Shown here in pieces: positions 38,358 through 50,112 of a stretch of DNA of 64,000 nt. The stretch is from positions 1-64,000 of the forward strand of contig CAJNDT010000976.1 in the NCBI GenBank assembly GCA_905221615.1, written 5' to 3'. The notes under the pieces are model-generated. The model was not told the DNA's origin. It saw only the letters and a program-made list of their open reading frames with translations, and did no database searches. The position numbers were made by a program, and so were the translations under genes. The stretch's first letter is position 1. The number at the start of each line of letters is the position of its first letter. This DNA comes from Symbiodinium sp. CCMP2592 (taxonomy: Eukaryota > Sar > Dinophyceae > Suessiales > Symbiodiniaceae).

Positions 38358-39095
38358 CTTATAAATGATTAGATAAAACAGTAATATAGTACACATACTC
38401 GTATACTAATATGCTAACGTACGAATATACTGGTATGTCAATATACTAGTAAGCTAATACAGCAATATAGTAGTGTACTCATGCACCAGTTGTACTAACA
38501 TGTAAAATATACTAGTATACAAGTATGCAAATATTTTGCTGTTCGAATACATTAATGTATTGATATATTAATCTGCTAATATACGAGACTATCAATATAC
38601 TAACATATCAAAACTAACTAGTTCTAATATTGATACTAATACTAGCACTTCTGCGAATATAAACTGCTGTTAAACCCAGCATTAAGACTGATACTGATAC
38701 TACGCGTAGCAGTGGTGCTGTATTACTGACACTGACACTGGCACTAGCGCTAACTCTAAAACACGAACATGAGCACTAACACTAATTTATAGTTGGCAAT
38801 ATTGATCTGTATATTTACAGCAAACAATAGTACTAATATTGATAATAATACTCACCCTAATACCGATACTACCACAAGACTATTACGTAACTCATGTGCC
38901 GCACGTCTGGTGCTGTACTGTGTACCTCATGTAAAGGTTTTGCTTCATAGAATATCGTCGTGCACGGTGTTTTTTAGACCCGCGGTCTGTCAACGGGGGG
39001 GGGGGGTGAGCATATATATACATACATATGTTTGTATCAATATTATATATGTATATATATATATATATACACATATATATATATGTATATATTTG
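38358..39095. other. AT-rich stretch with a GGTCTGTCAACGGGG phrase and TA repeats
   Basis: AT-rich non-coding sequence leads to GGTCTGTCAACGGGGGG near 38,984, the terminal phrase of the TIR elements at 24,267. This is followed by a TATATA/ACATATA microsatellite to about 39,092. No matching right end is obvious. Confidence 0.5.
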
Positions 39096-39099
39096 ACCC

Positions 39100-40100
39100 G
39101 TGGGAGAATTGCTTCGGCGAGCTGCACTTTCGACTTTGCGAAGACTGTAACATGCGCATTCCACCAATACACGGAGGCTGCCAGTTTCGACCATTGTTGC
39201 GTGGTTTCAGCCATGGTTGCACAAAGATTGACCTTGATTGCTTTCTCCAAAGCAGGCTTTCTTGCATCGGCTTGGAAGGCCGCGGCTGTTTTGACGGGGT
39301 ACATGTGTTCCGCAGCAGCCACAGCTTTCAGAAGCTTGCATTGCACCAACATCAGAAGCACTCTTGTAAGATATTGAAACCCACAAACGTGTATGACTTT
39401 AGCCCGGTCACAAAAGCCTCATTGGGACATGTAGCAGGATAGCTGAGATTCGACAACAACGTGTTGCCATACCTGGAATTGGCTGTGGCCTGTGGGTGGC
39501 GTCAGGGAACTTCCCAGCAAAGGCTTGTTCTGGCTCGATGAGGTTAATGTAAATGTTGTCTCGCTTCTTGCGCCTGGCAGGCCTCGCAAACATGCATGTT
39601 GTGTCTTGGATGCAAGAGGTGTAATTTGCGAGAACAGTAGATTTTGGTTGTTCACGCACCGCGGAACGTGGTTCAACTTTCAGGTTATCGGATGCATTTC
39701 CGTTCAGAAAAGAGCAAGGAAAGAAACCCCGACCGTAGTTTCGATCGCGAAGCTTAGCGGCTGATGTGCGACCGCTCCAAACGAGAGCCGAAACAAGCTT
39801 TCGGACTTCGAGACTCATTGGTTTGGCATAACGCATGTGTCGATCTGAGTGGTGCTCTGCACGCGAAACCCTGGGAAAGCACGTGATCGCTGTTTCAACT
39901 TGTAAACCATCTTGTGGGTGCGAAGGCTTCCAACAAGATTTCAATCCCCGAAAATTACCAAGCCTAACGCAAGTAAATTCGCGCATCCTGATGTTGAACA
40001 GTCAATACAAATATTCGTGAGACGAACCAAGTCTTATCCAGAGCATAACAAGGTTCTCATGTCAGCATTTGCGTATGCCTTGGTGCGCCGAGCTTTGCCT
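39100..40100. other. No supported gene; possible intron or 5' region of the GT61 gene
   Basis: Frames on both strands are open for up to about 190 codons (for example 39,408-39,986 on the minus strand), but none has recognisable motifs. The right end, TTTGCCTGACAG before 40,105, could be a splice acceptor for the glycosyltransferase frame that follows. Confidence 0.35.
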
Positions 40101-40102
40101 GA

Positions 40103-41494
40103 CAGGTAGAATGCTGTACACAAGGACGACGGTGGCAACAATTCCTATGCTTTCTGTTGGTGGCCATTGTCATAGTGCTTTATCAGGCAGACATATTGCT
40201 AAGGAGTCCGCGACCCTGGTCAGCTTTTACAGGCTTGTCCTGCCCAGGGCTTGAAGGTCATCAGGCTGTGTCCGTAAATGCAACATTGCAAGGCTGCCAA
40301 CTAGACAGGATTCCACCACAGCTGAAGGTCAGCCCTGACTTCAACAGCACAGCCAATCACGACTTTTTCAGACAGTGGCTGATGAATATGATAAAGCTGC
40401 ACCCAGCATCATTGGTCGCTCAAGATATGTTCAAAGTTGAGCATGTGCGCCAGCCCCGGTTCTATTTTCCAAGCCTTGCCAACATTTCCCGAGAGGGTCC
40501 GGACCGACACCAGACAGTGTTATGGAACAGTGCCAAGGAAACAAATCTCACATCCAGGAACTTTTTCTTTATACCACCGCTCGACAGGTCTGACACTCTG
40601 AAAGAGTGCCATGTTCACATAGCAGGCGCTGTAGCGGTTTACAGAGGCCATTTCTGGAACAACTTCCAATACGGGCATGTCTTGCATGACTTGCTCCCCT
40701 TTCTAGTGTGGTTGGGCTATTCATATCCGCATACAAGGGTGGTGCTTCCTCTCGACAAAGAGGGTGGCGTGGCACGTTTCCTTCAGGCCATTGACCCTTT
40801 CTTGCACGGCAGATCTGTGTACGTTCAAGTCGAGACAGTTGTGTGTGCGGATGAGCTGGTGGCTTTCTTGCCAGATGTGAGATATACAGTTGTGAACCAC
40901 TTTCGGCCCACGGCCTTATATGTTCATGCTCGCGCACGCATGGCTGCCATCCATGCACCTGCCAAGGCCACAAAAGTGCTTTATGAAATCCGCTCGAAAG
41001 AAAATGTCAAGCATGGCCGTCTTTTCTCTGACGAGCATTCCGAGGAAGTTGTGCGTGTAGCCAAGGCAGCACTGCGAAAGCATGGTCGCTCGGACGAGAT
41101 TTTTGTTTTTTCTGGTCAGGGGTACAGCTTTGTGGAGCAGTATCTTGCATGGAGCTCTTCATACCTTGCATTTGGACCACATGGCACTGGATTCTCCAAC
41201 GTGTTCTGGTTGAATGGAGGCGATTGCTCGCGGTCTGCAGCAGCGATTGAGTTTGTTTGCTCGCCGGCAACTCGTCATGTTATTGGATGTCAAATACGCA
41301 ATGCGACTCGACTGTCAGAGTACTGGAGCGCAATGGGTACAGCACCGTGGGTGCACTACTTCCTGGTTGGCGTCGAAGATGACCCAGCTCATGTACTCGA
41401 TGATAGGTCTGACAAGCTGCAGCCATATATGCGGGTAGACATTCAGGGCTTTTCTGCAGCGATAGATATCTCGCTGTCGCTTCTGCCCAAGTGA
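40103..41494 (+). CDS. GT61-like glycosyltransferase, type II membrane protein
   Basis: The frame is open from just after a TGA at 40,100 and has no ATG before the membrane segment, so the start codon is probably on an upstream exon. A hydrophobic anchor comes first (FLCFLLVAIVIVLY, about 40,133-40,175). The lumenal body has N-glycosylation-like NST, NIS and NLT sites and two hallmarks of family GT61 (DUF563): GHVLHDLLPFLVWL in the middle and FGPHGTGFSNVFWLNGG near the end. The family includes xylosyl-, arabinosyl- and GlcNAc-transferases of the secretory pathway; the sugar used here cannot be told. Length (about 460 residues) and layout are normal. It lies among repeats with no retroelement domains, so it is a likely host gene. 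Confidence 0.72.
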   Translation, partial: QVECCTQGRRWQQFLCFLLVAIVIVLYQADILLRSPRPWSAFTGLSCPGLEGHQAVSVNATLQGCQLDRIPPQLKVSPDFNSTANHDFFRQWLMNMIKLHPASLVAQDMFKVEHVRQPRFYFPSLANISREGPDRHQTVLWNSAKETNLTSRNFFFIPPLDRSDTLKECHVHIAGAVAVYRGHFWNNFQYGHVLHDLLPFLVWLGYSYPHTRVVLPLDKEGGVARFLQAIDPFLHGRSVYVQVETVVCADELVAFLPDVRYTVVNHFRPTALYVHARARMAAIHAPAKATKVLYEIRSKENVKHGRLFSDEHSEEVVRVAKAALRKHGRSDEIFVFSGQGYSFVEQYLAWSSSYLAFGPHGTGFSNVFWLNGGDCSRSAAAIEFVCSPATRHVIGCQIRNATRLSEYWSAMGTAPWVHYFLVGVEDDPAHVLDDRSDKLQPYMRVDIQGFSAAIDISLSLLPK

Positions 41495-41740
41495 AACGAA
41501 GTACTGTGATGCGAGACCCGACGCGGCTGCAAAATGGCTTTCGCAGAATGTGTGTGTGTGTGAGAGATCCTAAGCCTGAAAGTTACAAGGAGCCACCTCT
41601 CAACGATTCTTGTCGGGGTCACCTAAACTGCAACTCCGTGGACACTTCGTGCGTGCGGGAGTGTATGGGGTGTCTAGGCAGGTGAAACACGGTTATTTTC
41701 AGCCCCCTCCCGCAAAGAGGAAAAAGCATGTAAGAATCCG

Positions 41741-42410
41741 GCACACCCGCACGTCCTCACGCCCGCCCGCACGCCCGCACATCCCGCACGCATGCACGCA
41801 CGTGCGCACGCCCGCACGCCCGCCCGCACGCCCGCACATCCCGCACGCCCGCACGCCCGCACATCCCGCACGCCCGCACGCCCGCACGCCGCACGCCCGC
41901 ACGCCCGCCCGCACGCCCGCCCGCACCACACGCCCCTACGCATGCGCGCACGCTCGCACGCCCACGCATGCCCGCATGCCCGCATGCTCGCACACGCCAC
42001 GCCCGCCCCGCACGCCCGCCCGCACGCCCGCACGCCGCACACGCCCGCACGCCCGCCACACGCCGCCCGCACGCCGCCCGCCCGCCGCCGCACGCCCCCC
42101 GCACGCCCGCACGCCCGCACACCGCACGCCATGCACCCCGCACTCACGCCCGCACGCCCGCACGGTGCGGTGCGCACCCGCACACGCCCGCACGCCGCAC
42201 GCCCGCACGCACGCCCCCGCCCGCCCGCCTTGCCTGCCCGCCGCCTGCCCCGCCCCTTGCCTGCCCGCCCCCGCCCGCCCGCCGCCCGCCCCGCCCCCGC
42301 CGCCCGCCCCCCGCCCGCCCGCCCGCCCACCCGCCGTGCGGCACCAACGCACCCACACACCCACGCGCGCACCCACGCGCGCACCCACGCACGCACGCAT
42401 GCATGCTTGT
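41741..42410. repeat. C-rich minisatellite, CGCACGCCCG units
   Basis: About 670 bp of CGCACGCCCG-type units, nearly free of A/T pairs and with very few G residues outside CpG on the plus strand. It leaves all frames open on both strands, giving Ala/Arg/Pro/His-rich artefactual ORFs. The density of CpG and the strand asymmetry are extreme. Confidence 0.92.
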
Positions 42411-42699
42411 TTCTGCGTGAGCGAACTGTTTCGAACATGCAACTTGCGAGTCCCATTGTGCAGATATGCAAATTGTATATGCCAGGTGAGCGGGTCATGT
42501 CCTGTCCTTGATGGCTCTTCAGGTTTTCTTGCGATTGGATGGATATATCCTTGCACACGCAACGTGCGATTGCAACCAACGTTACCTCGGGCAATCAGGC
42601 CTTTGTCAAATTCCATTGTCCAGCAAGACCGACACATCCATCACACAACGTGGCCGGAGACTGGCAGTAGCTTCCGTCTTTCTTTCAAGTTCCAAAGCA

Positions 42700-43725
42700 A
42701 TGGTCGGCTGTAACAGATGTGCTGCCATTCCCCTGTTGCTTGTGGCAGCAATGCTTCTGTTCCAAGGGTGGGGCTCTTGCTTTTTCTTCTCGCAGCAAGT
42801 TGCCCAGACAACGCTCGAGGTACGAGGCAGTCATTTATCAGCTTTGCCACTGGTCCAGCCGGGAAGGGTTTGCACTGAATCTTGGTATCGGAGCAGTGAG
42901 TTGGAAGACACATTCCACGGGAATCCAGATGCGCTCACCGCTGACTGGACTTCTTCGTGTGAAACCTTGGAGCGCTTTGACTCCAATCACACGTGGATCG
43001 AGCGGATACAGAACAATTCCTATCGGGACTCAGATTACAAGATATTCTCAACCTTGTGCAGGGCCGGCTTTCCGGCACAAGTGATAGAACCTCTGGCAGG
43101 TGTTTTGAGGGACCCACGATTCAATTGTTCTCGTGGTGGGGGCGCTTATTTGGGAGTCAAGGAATATTTGATACTTGCTGATAGTGCAGACTTCCCACCA
43201 CAGCCTGGAACAAAGCGGATTTTCTTCGACGCAGGTGGCACTAGATTCGGAGATCAGCTCATGTGGTTTGCCACCGCCTATGAGAAGAGGGGTTTGCCAC
43301 TTGACGAGATCTATGTTTGGGAGGTCAAGAACATATCAGATGAGCAGTACTGGCAAAACGTTCCGCAGCAGCTTTACAATCGGTTCCACCCTGTGCTGAC
43401 AAGATACAATGCCGTCGGCATTTCTGACGCTGTCGGGGACCGCAACAACCCAATGACTCTGGTTTACGAAAAGTGTAGACCTCAGGATTTCTGTGTTTTC
43501 AAGCTCGATGTCGACACCTCGTGGCTGGAAAATGCTGTTGCCGGACAGCTTGTCAATGATCCTGGCAATCTGAAAGAGTTCTTTTTCGAGCACCATGTGC
43601 AGACCTTGCAGCTCGCACAGTGGTGGGGCCCGCCGGGCACTCACTCTGGCTTAACAATTCGCCACAGCTATGACTTGTTCGCGAGGATGCGGCAGAAGGG
43701 TGTTCGTGCTCATTCATGGATCTGA
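42700..43725 (+). CDS. FkbM-like SAM methyltransferase, membrane-anchored
   Basis: I chose the ATG at 42,700 because it places a signal anchor directly at the N-terminus (AAIPLLLVAAMLLFQGW); the frame itself is open from 42,508. The catalytic region begins with IFFDAGGTRFGDQLMWF, a glycine-rich SAM-binding motif, then LDEIYVWE with the acidic residue that would hold the ribose. FCVFKLDVDT and EFFFEHHV follow, as in FkbM-type methyltransferases. The protein is about 341 residues with several N-glycosylation-like sites (NHT, NNS, NCS), consistent with a Golgi or secretory location. It may modify glycans and sits near the GT61-like gene in the same direction, though a link is speculative. Confidence 0.6.
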   Translation: MVGCNRCAAIPLLLVAAMLLFQGWGSCFFFSQQVAQTTLEVRGSHLSALPLVQPGRVCTESWYRSSELEDTFHGNPDALTADWTSSCETLERFDSNHTWIERIQNNSYRDSDYKIFSTLCRAGFPAQVIEPLAGVLRDPRFNCSRGGGAYLGVKEYLILADSADFPPQPGTKRIFFDAGGTRFGDQLMWFATAYEKRGLPLDEIYVWEVKNISDEQYWQNVPQQLYNRFHPVLTRYNAVGISDAVGDRNNPMTLVYEKCRPQDFCVFKLDVDTSWLENAVAGQLVNDPGNLKEFFFEHHVQTLQLAQWWGPPGTHSGLTIRHSYDLFARMRQKGVRAHSWI

Positions 43726-43729
43726 AAAC

Positions 43730-46600
43730 CAGATGTAGGCTTTTGCTGGGCCCGCGCGCTCAATGGAAGAAGTGCGGGTTCTTATGATAAAATTTCTTGA
43801 AGTCTGCTGGAGTTGGCATGCCCAGCACGAGATGCAGCTGAAAAGTGTGAGACTTTGTGCTGCCTGTGGAAGCCTTTAGAAGCCTCTGTTTTCATCTAGA
43901 GTTGTGCCAGTGGCCGTAGGAGCCCAGATGCGTCTTGATCTTGTATTGGTTCCGCGCAGGTGGCACAGACTCTCGACAGCACAGTTTTTGTGATGTCTCA
44001 AAGCTGTGTTACACATAATTTTAACGCTGCGCTGCCCGCCTGGGCTTTTTAGCGGCGCGCAGCAGGGGAGGAGGGGGGGGGGAAGGGGTGGGCGGGGTGG
44101 GGGGGGAGGGGGAGGTGGGGGGAAGGGGGGCAGGGGGAGGAAAACGAGGAAATCAGGTAAAATGAAGGAACGCCGGGCAAGGGTGAGAAACGCACGCAAA
44201 AAACGGGGTGGAGGGTACCTGAGGAGACGCCTGGGCCAGTGGCCTCGGCGGATTTCTATCGCATGTTGTCCGCATGTTCTGGCGAACCTGATGAAATTTT
44301 GAAGCAACACAGCTGCTCAAACTTGTGGAAGATGGAAATGTTTCCGAAAAGTGTCATGTGGCAAGTAGCTTCACAGTTTCTTGACATTCCTGTGATATGT
44401 GGAGTTCATGTCAAGTTCACTCATATATGAGTTCATCCATACTCTAGGCTTTCTTACCGTTAGGGCTTCGTGCATGCTAGCTCTCGAGTGGCGGACGGGC
44501 GACGCGACCGACTTGCAGGTCTTACTTTGACGAACGATGCTGGTGAGTTGCCAAGGCAGCCAAGGCTGCATGAGGTGCCAGATGCCCGTGACCGCATCGA
44601 TATGCAAATGCCACTCGGTCCTGTGGTCGCTTGTCATGGCCGTGGTCGTGACAGCAAGTGCTTCACATGCCTCACGTGCCTTACGCAATGTGGACGGATG
44701 TTCCTGTGCGGTTACATGCCGGCAAAGTGCTGCTGTGAAAACGGACGCCATCTGTGTCAGATCTGCGTCAGTGTACGCAGCGCTTCTGGGTGCGATCTGC
44801 CGTTTCAGGCCATTTGTTCGCCGCGTCGTTGATCGTCGCATAGTTCAGTTTCCTTGAGCACGTCGTGGGCTTGTCCTTCGGCACATCTTGTGGACGGGCT
44901 CCACTGCCGTTCGGCGTCAACAGGTGATAATTCTCCGTTCGGCTTAGTCGAGTGTGCTGGTGATCCTTATCTTGACACTCTGCAGGTCACGCGAGTCGTG
45001 GTTGTGCTGCCTTTGCTTTTGTACACGGGTTTTCATTAGCGGTTCTGCGTTTGGTCCCGACTGCGCATGGATCCCGCGGCATCTAACGATGGCCGTCCAT
45101 GCCCAATGTCAGCTTCCCCAAGCCAAGCACCACACTGGCTGGTCATATGCAGAGGCTCGCGCTCCAGCGTGAGCTATTCAAGTCTCAGAGTCTGAGGGCC
45201 TATCCTGCCGGCAGTCATGCATTGGCAGCATTCGCAGTGCATGCGAACCTCCCTGCACTTACGAGTTGTTTACATCGTCTCATGGCAAACGCCGGTCTTA
45301 CTGAAGACTCGTGGCAAGCCACTGCTCCTGCACTGCCCCATAAACCTTGGACTTGCCCAGGAATTGCACCTTTCCAATTCTATGGTGGTCTACATCGGGA
45401 CGAAGGACACCTTGAAGCACTCTGACTGCTTTGAACCGAGTACCGCCACTACCCGATTCTGGAGCGGGCCGACACAATGTGCAGCTACAACTGGTAGCAA
45501 AGGCTGCAAGGAAAAGGTTGGACCCGGCAGTGGTGCAGCAGAAACCATCGAACAAATGCTGTATTAAACATACCCTGTGCTATGGCCACAGATAGGCAGT
45601 CTCTCACCGGCCGCTGCTCAGTGAAGATGCAACTGCTGCAGGTTCAGAGATATGATCATGTAGTCGAGCGGCACGTGCGTGCACCGCTTCAGCCTTTTCA
45701 TGATTGCAATCGGTTCCTTATAGGTCCGCGGACGTATATAGCTTTGCAAACAGCCGTGCTTTTGCTGGTGCAACCAGGCCATGATACTTTCCCCGTTTCC
45801 GGGGCCGCGGCAGCACTTGGGCGTTGGAAATGCTGCCTTGGTGCCGGCTTGCCTGCTGCTAAAGCGCGGTAGTCAGCCTGCCGTGATGCTTAAGCGGACG
45901 AAAGAGGCGCAGTCCCTGAAAGTTCGTTTGCGTGCTGAAGCTCTGGCGGCCGTCGATGCTTGACGCTCCTACTAGTGTCCCTGCTACTGCCTGCCGCATC
46001 ATCTCGTGCGTGCTATCCTTCCAGTGAACTTCTGCAGCAAGCCTCGGATAGTGATTTGCGGCGAGCCTTGATCTGCCGGCTCCCGCTCGAGGAGCAACGA
46101 ATGGACACTTGAGATCGACAACGGAGGTGTGCACTTGTTGAAGCCAAGTGCATCCTGGTGTTTTAGGCGCTATGTTTTGCAGCATGCGCTGCATATGCAG
46201 AGGAATACACACGTGCCGTCTGCGAATATTACAAGATATGCATTGCTGTCGCCTCATTGCAACCGTGCTTTTAGAAGTTTGCTGTGATAACAACCTGTGT
46301 GGCTCATTATTCATGTGCTACCGTCGTCGTTGCGTGCACTGAGAATGGAACAACATCCAGTATGGCCTCCAGTATTCTGCATTCATATTATTCTTCCATT
46401 GTTATAATAGAATATTAGTACATTGTCATGTTGTCATTTTGACGTTGCGCTATCAATTTTTACATTGTAATATCATGATGAGACGCACAGCGGCCTTTGT
46501 GCCCGTTAGACAGATGCCTGCTGACTTGTTCCGATAATTCTGCCGCTTCTGCCCAAGCACCTTTGTGCTGTCTTGTTGTAGATCTGTGTTGCCGAACTTT
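43730..46600. other. Long stretch without a supported gene
   Basis: Several frames of 100-150 codons exist on both strands but lack motifs, and they overlap. The stretch contains a G-rich patch at 44,060-44,150. Exons of an intron-containing gene could be hidden here. Confidence 0.35.
44060..44150. repeat. G-rich tract with quadruplex potential
   Basis: Dense runs of three or more G (GGGGGGGGGG, GGGGTGGG, GGGGTGGGGGGG and others) on the plus strand would readily satisfy the G3+N1-7 quadruplex pattern. Confidence 0.7.
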
Positions 46601-46610
46601 ATCATACATC

Positions 46611-47018
46611 ATGTGGGAGCACTTCTGGAGAATTGCGCTCTGTGTGGGCATGGCCCTTGCCTTTTCTTTCGGATATTCAATGAACTACTCGTGCTTGCCA
46701 CAGAGGTCAAAAGAGACGCTTGCAGTAGGTTCAGGGGTCTCAGAGAAAGTTGCGGCCAGTTCTGTGACCGGTTCTGTGACCTCAGAGAACGTTGTGGCAA
46801 GTTTTGTGACCAGGGCTCCATTGAAGATGGAGGTGGGCATTGACTGTGGCTTTCATACAGATTGTCCAAGAAGCTATGGGGCATCCGACATCAGATCGTT
46901 GATCTCGCAGAGGACTGAGAGCTCGACTCTTGCCGCAGTCAAGGCGCTTCACGCTCAGGGCTTAGCAGATTGCAGCGACAAGGACTGGGAAGTTTCCATT
47001 CGGTTCCAGCCTTGTTAG
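46611..47018 (+). CDS. Small membrane-anchored hypothetical protein
   Basis: I do not recognise this protein. The ATG at 46,611 puts a hydrophobic segment at once (FWRIALCVGMALAFSFGY), like a type II signal anchor. A short internal duplication follows (VAASSVTGSVTSENV, VVASFVT), then a Cys-containing lumenal-type part (GIDCGFHTDCPRSYG). At 135 residues it could be a complete small protein or the first exon of a secretory-pathway enzyme such as those at 40,103 and 42,700. Confidence 0.35.
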   Translation: MWEHFWRIALCVGMALAFSFGYSMNYSCLPQRSKETLAVGSGVSEKVAASSVTGSVTSENVVASFVTRAPLKMEVGIDCGFHTDCPRSYGASDIRSLISQRTESSTLAAVKALHAQGLADCSDKDWEVSIRFQPC

Positions 47019-47019
47019 C

Positions 47020-48080
47020 TCGACGGTCTTTTGAGCTGGCTTGTGCATAGTTGCATCCAAACATATGCTGTATGTTACTCCAGATGGTAGATAGCAAACT
47101 CGATTCACATGTGCGCTCCCAGGGTGTGTCATCCAGGTCGGCTTAGCGCGTCAAGGCACTTCCAGTTGTCTCTACTTTCTGAATGTCTGGAAGCACACGG
47201 GCGATCATGAAATTTCTTTTCTTGCTCGGCTCTGGGTCTTCTCCAGGTTTAGACTCATAGACTCAGAGAATCGCATATCTCATCGTCGCTTTGTCTGGGG
47301 TGATCAAACACGCACGAACCAGGCTCTCCGCGCGTTCCTCAGTCTCATCTACATATTTCTTGAGAACTAGGTAGGAAGGCGAGTCTTGTGAGGGATGTCC
47401 CGGAATGACCGGCATGTATCAAAAGTATCACTTGTCAAAGTTACCAGTAAAATATCAGACTATCAGATGAATACGAGCGGGAATACTAGCGGAAATACTA
47501 GCGGCAATCAGCATACAATAGCAACAATACTCGCGGGAATACGAGCGGCAATCCAGCAGGAGACAATAGAAACAAACATACGACAAAATGTACAAGAAGA
47601 TATATGAACAATCCAAGACGGCAAAGTTTTTACACAGCGAATACAAGAGAGAATACAAGAAAGAGACAAGAGAAATGCAAGAGACATACAAGAGGAGCAC
47701 AAGAACAATACAAGAGTAAATACACTAAAAGTCACGACAAAATCACAAGAACGATACAATAACAGCACAAAGTAAGTTGCTGCAACCCGCAGGGAACTAG
47801 AAGAGACACAGAAGAAACACAGAACAGTAACCGACTAGTGACTGGTGCAAGAACACTGGAAGAAAATTACATTGCACATTCATTCAAGAGTCATGCCAGA
47901 TATAGACCAAGTATCAAGACGAAGAAGTAAGCTTGCAATCTATATTCGAGTTACATATTGCATATGTATACCTATGTCGACCCGAGGTAATCCCAGGTAC
48001 CAGTTACTATCCGGACGGCCGTCGAGGTAGCCAGAAGGAGTAAGGCACAGGAGTAGAGTGAGTAGAGAGAGCAAGGGGAG
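47020..48080. other. Non-coding stretch with short repeats
   Basis: An imperfect array of the phrase GGGAATACTAGCGG lies at about 47,475-47,560, followed by A-rich sequence with many ACAAGAG phrases. No gene is supported. Confidence 0.4.
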
Positions 48081-48082
48081 AG

Positions 48083-48210
48083 AGGGGCTGGTGGCCTGGC
48101 TGTGGGGCTGGGGCTCGTGCTTGGGCTTGGGGCTGGGGCTGGGGCTTTGGCTGGGGGTTGGGGCTGGGGGCTGTGACTATAGGGCTGGGCTGGGGCTGGA
48201 GCTGGGGCGT
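48083..48210. repeat. GGGGCT hexamer repeat with an inverted partner
   Basis: Irregular GGGGCT/GGGGCTT units run here. The reverse complement (AGCCCC units) recurs at about 48,492-48,534, so the two could pair across about 300 bases. The G-runs have quadruplex potential. Confidence 0.75.
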
Positions 48211-48867
48211 ATTTGTATTCGTTTCTCTGGTCACAGTGGTACCTCTCCAATTCACTCGAATGTCCGTCGCATTTCTCCTGCGCCTCTGGTCCATCTCTGG
48301 TATTTCCGCTCGTATTTCGGCTCGTATAATCCCTAGGAAACTTGGAAAAATACGAGCACTAGAGTCACTAGAGAGATACGAGTGAGAATACGAGAGGTAT
48401 ACAAGAGAAAATACGAGAGAAATATGCACGCAAGGAGCAAGTACCAGTAAATTGCAAGAAGAAGTATGAGCGACAGCCCGTTGCTGCACTTAGCTCCAGC
48501 CCCAAGCCCCAGCCCGAGCCCCAGCCCCGCAGCCTTTTATGCATACATTCAGGGCGCTCTATCATGAAGCTGGCTTAGTGTCCGGAATCTAGGCCTGCAA
48601 ATTGGGCCGAAAACCTCAACTAAAAGCTGCTTAACTTGTGCCCGGCTCCCCCTAAATGATTGCATAGACCGGCTGGACGCATACCTGGACTACAATGCTA
48701 CGGGGCAGTGAAAATGGATATCATGGGGCCTCCCCTCACCCTGATTAGCATTGTAACACCCAAACGGGGTGTAGGGTCCCATGTAGATAAGGGCTGGGAC
48801 CCACCGGGTCCCACCGCCTCCCACCGAACCCGATTTGGGTCCCACGTAGAGACGATTTGTGCTCCCA

Positions 48868-49384
48868 TCCTTGTGACCAGATTTGCTTCCCGTGTTCGAG
48901 TTCCGGTTTCAGAGTGGCTCTGCGGACCCCAAAATTGGGCCAATGCACATGTATTATTATTATAAGAAAGCAATCAGCTTACATGCCCTGTCTGGGGAAA
49001 GGCAAATTCTGCAAGTGTAGGGCCATGTCGCAGCAAGCTACGCGCAAGCTTTGCATATAGTCTAGCAGCTAGCACGTTTGTGCAGCTGCAGGGGAGTGGA
49101 TTGGCCAGCAAAGCGTACGACTTCCAGTGTCCTTTCTGGGACTGTTTTCTGGGCAGCTTTCTCAATGCCAGCAAGAGCAAGGTCACCAGTTTGCGGGCCG
49201 CGCTGCGGGCCGAGTTTTGGGGCCACGGAAACTCCACATTTTGGGAACCATAATGTCGGCCCCAATCAGTTAGATCACTTGCTGGGCTGCTTTGTGCTCC
49301 CATCCTTGTGACCAGATTTGCTTCCCGTGTTCGAGTTCTGGTTTCAAGTCGCTGTGCGGGCCCCAACATTGGACCAATGCACAG
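48868..49384. repeat. Direct duplication of about 85-90 bp
   Basis: The phrase from TGTGCTCCCATCCTTGTGAC through CCAATGCACA occurs at 48,868-48,953 and again at 49,291-49,384 with a few differences. It may be a fragment of a dispersed repeat family. No coding content is evident. Confidence 0.7.
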
Positions 49385-49559
49385 TAGGTTCCCCTGTTCT
49401 GGCTCCGTTCACATCCGTACGGGTTTACATGTCCTGATAGTTAGGATCAGCCACCTGCAGTCTTTTATATCGCACCGCTCAACCCTTATACGTTTTTTTC
49501 CTAGGGTCTACCCTACGTTTTCCAATTTCCAATAAATTTTTGTTCGTTTTTGACATCCT

Positions 49560-50105
49560 CCCCTCAACCATTCTTAACAGAAATTCTAATAAAAAATGTA
49601 AAAATTTTCAATTTTTAATAAAAAACTCATAAATTTTCAAATTTCATTTTTTCAATCCACTTAAACAAATCATATTTATTTTATGATAAAAAATATTCAA
49701 AAATTTTTATCATAAAATTTATCAAAATTTTTCATAAAATAATTTTCAAAATTTTTATCATAAAATTTATCAAAATTTTTATCATAAAATTTATCAAAAT
49801 TTTTCATAAAATATTTTTCCAAAATTTCATAAAAATAATTTTCAAAATTTTTCATAAATTAATTTTCAAAATTTTCAAAAAAATATTTTCCAAAATTTCA
49901 TAAAATTAATTTTTCAATATTTCATAAAAACAATTTTTCAAAATTTTCATAAAAAAAAATATTTTTTAAAAAATTGCATTTTACAAATTAACATAATTAA
50001 GTTTTTATCAAATTTTCAGCATAAATTTATTTCAAATATATTTTATTAAAAAATATTTATAATAATATATATTACTTTTTCTTTAAAACATTTTAAAAGA
50101 AATAT
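49560..50105. repeat. AT-rich degenerate repeats at the viral left edge
   Basis: Imperfect repeats of TTTTCATAAAATA and ATTTTTATCATAAAATTTA phrases with almost no G or C. It occupies the place expected for a terminal repeat or origin of the viral element, but this cannot be shown without the other end. Confidence 0.6.
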
Positions 50106-50112
50106 ATAGATT

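Noticed and set aside
39408-39986. 192-codon minus-strand frame as a host gene
   Set aside because: No recognisable motif, and competing frames of similar length overlap it.
41610-42713. Long Ala/Arg/Pro/His- or Gly/Arg/Val-rich frames on both strands
   Set aside because: They are open-frame artefacts of the C-rich CGCACGCCCG minisatellite.
44371-44841. 156-codon minus-strand frame
   Set aside because: Overlapped by several plus-strand frames of similar length; composition and motifs give no support.
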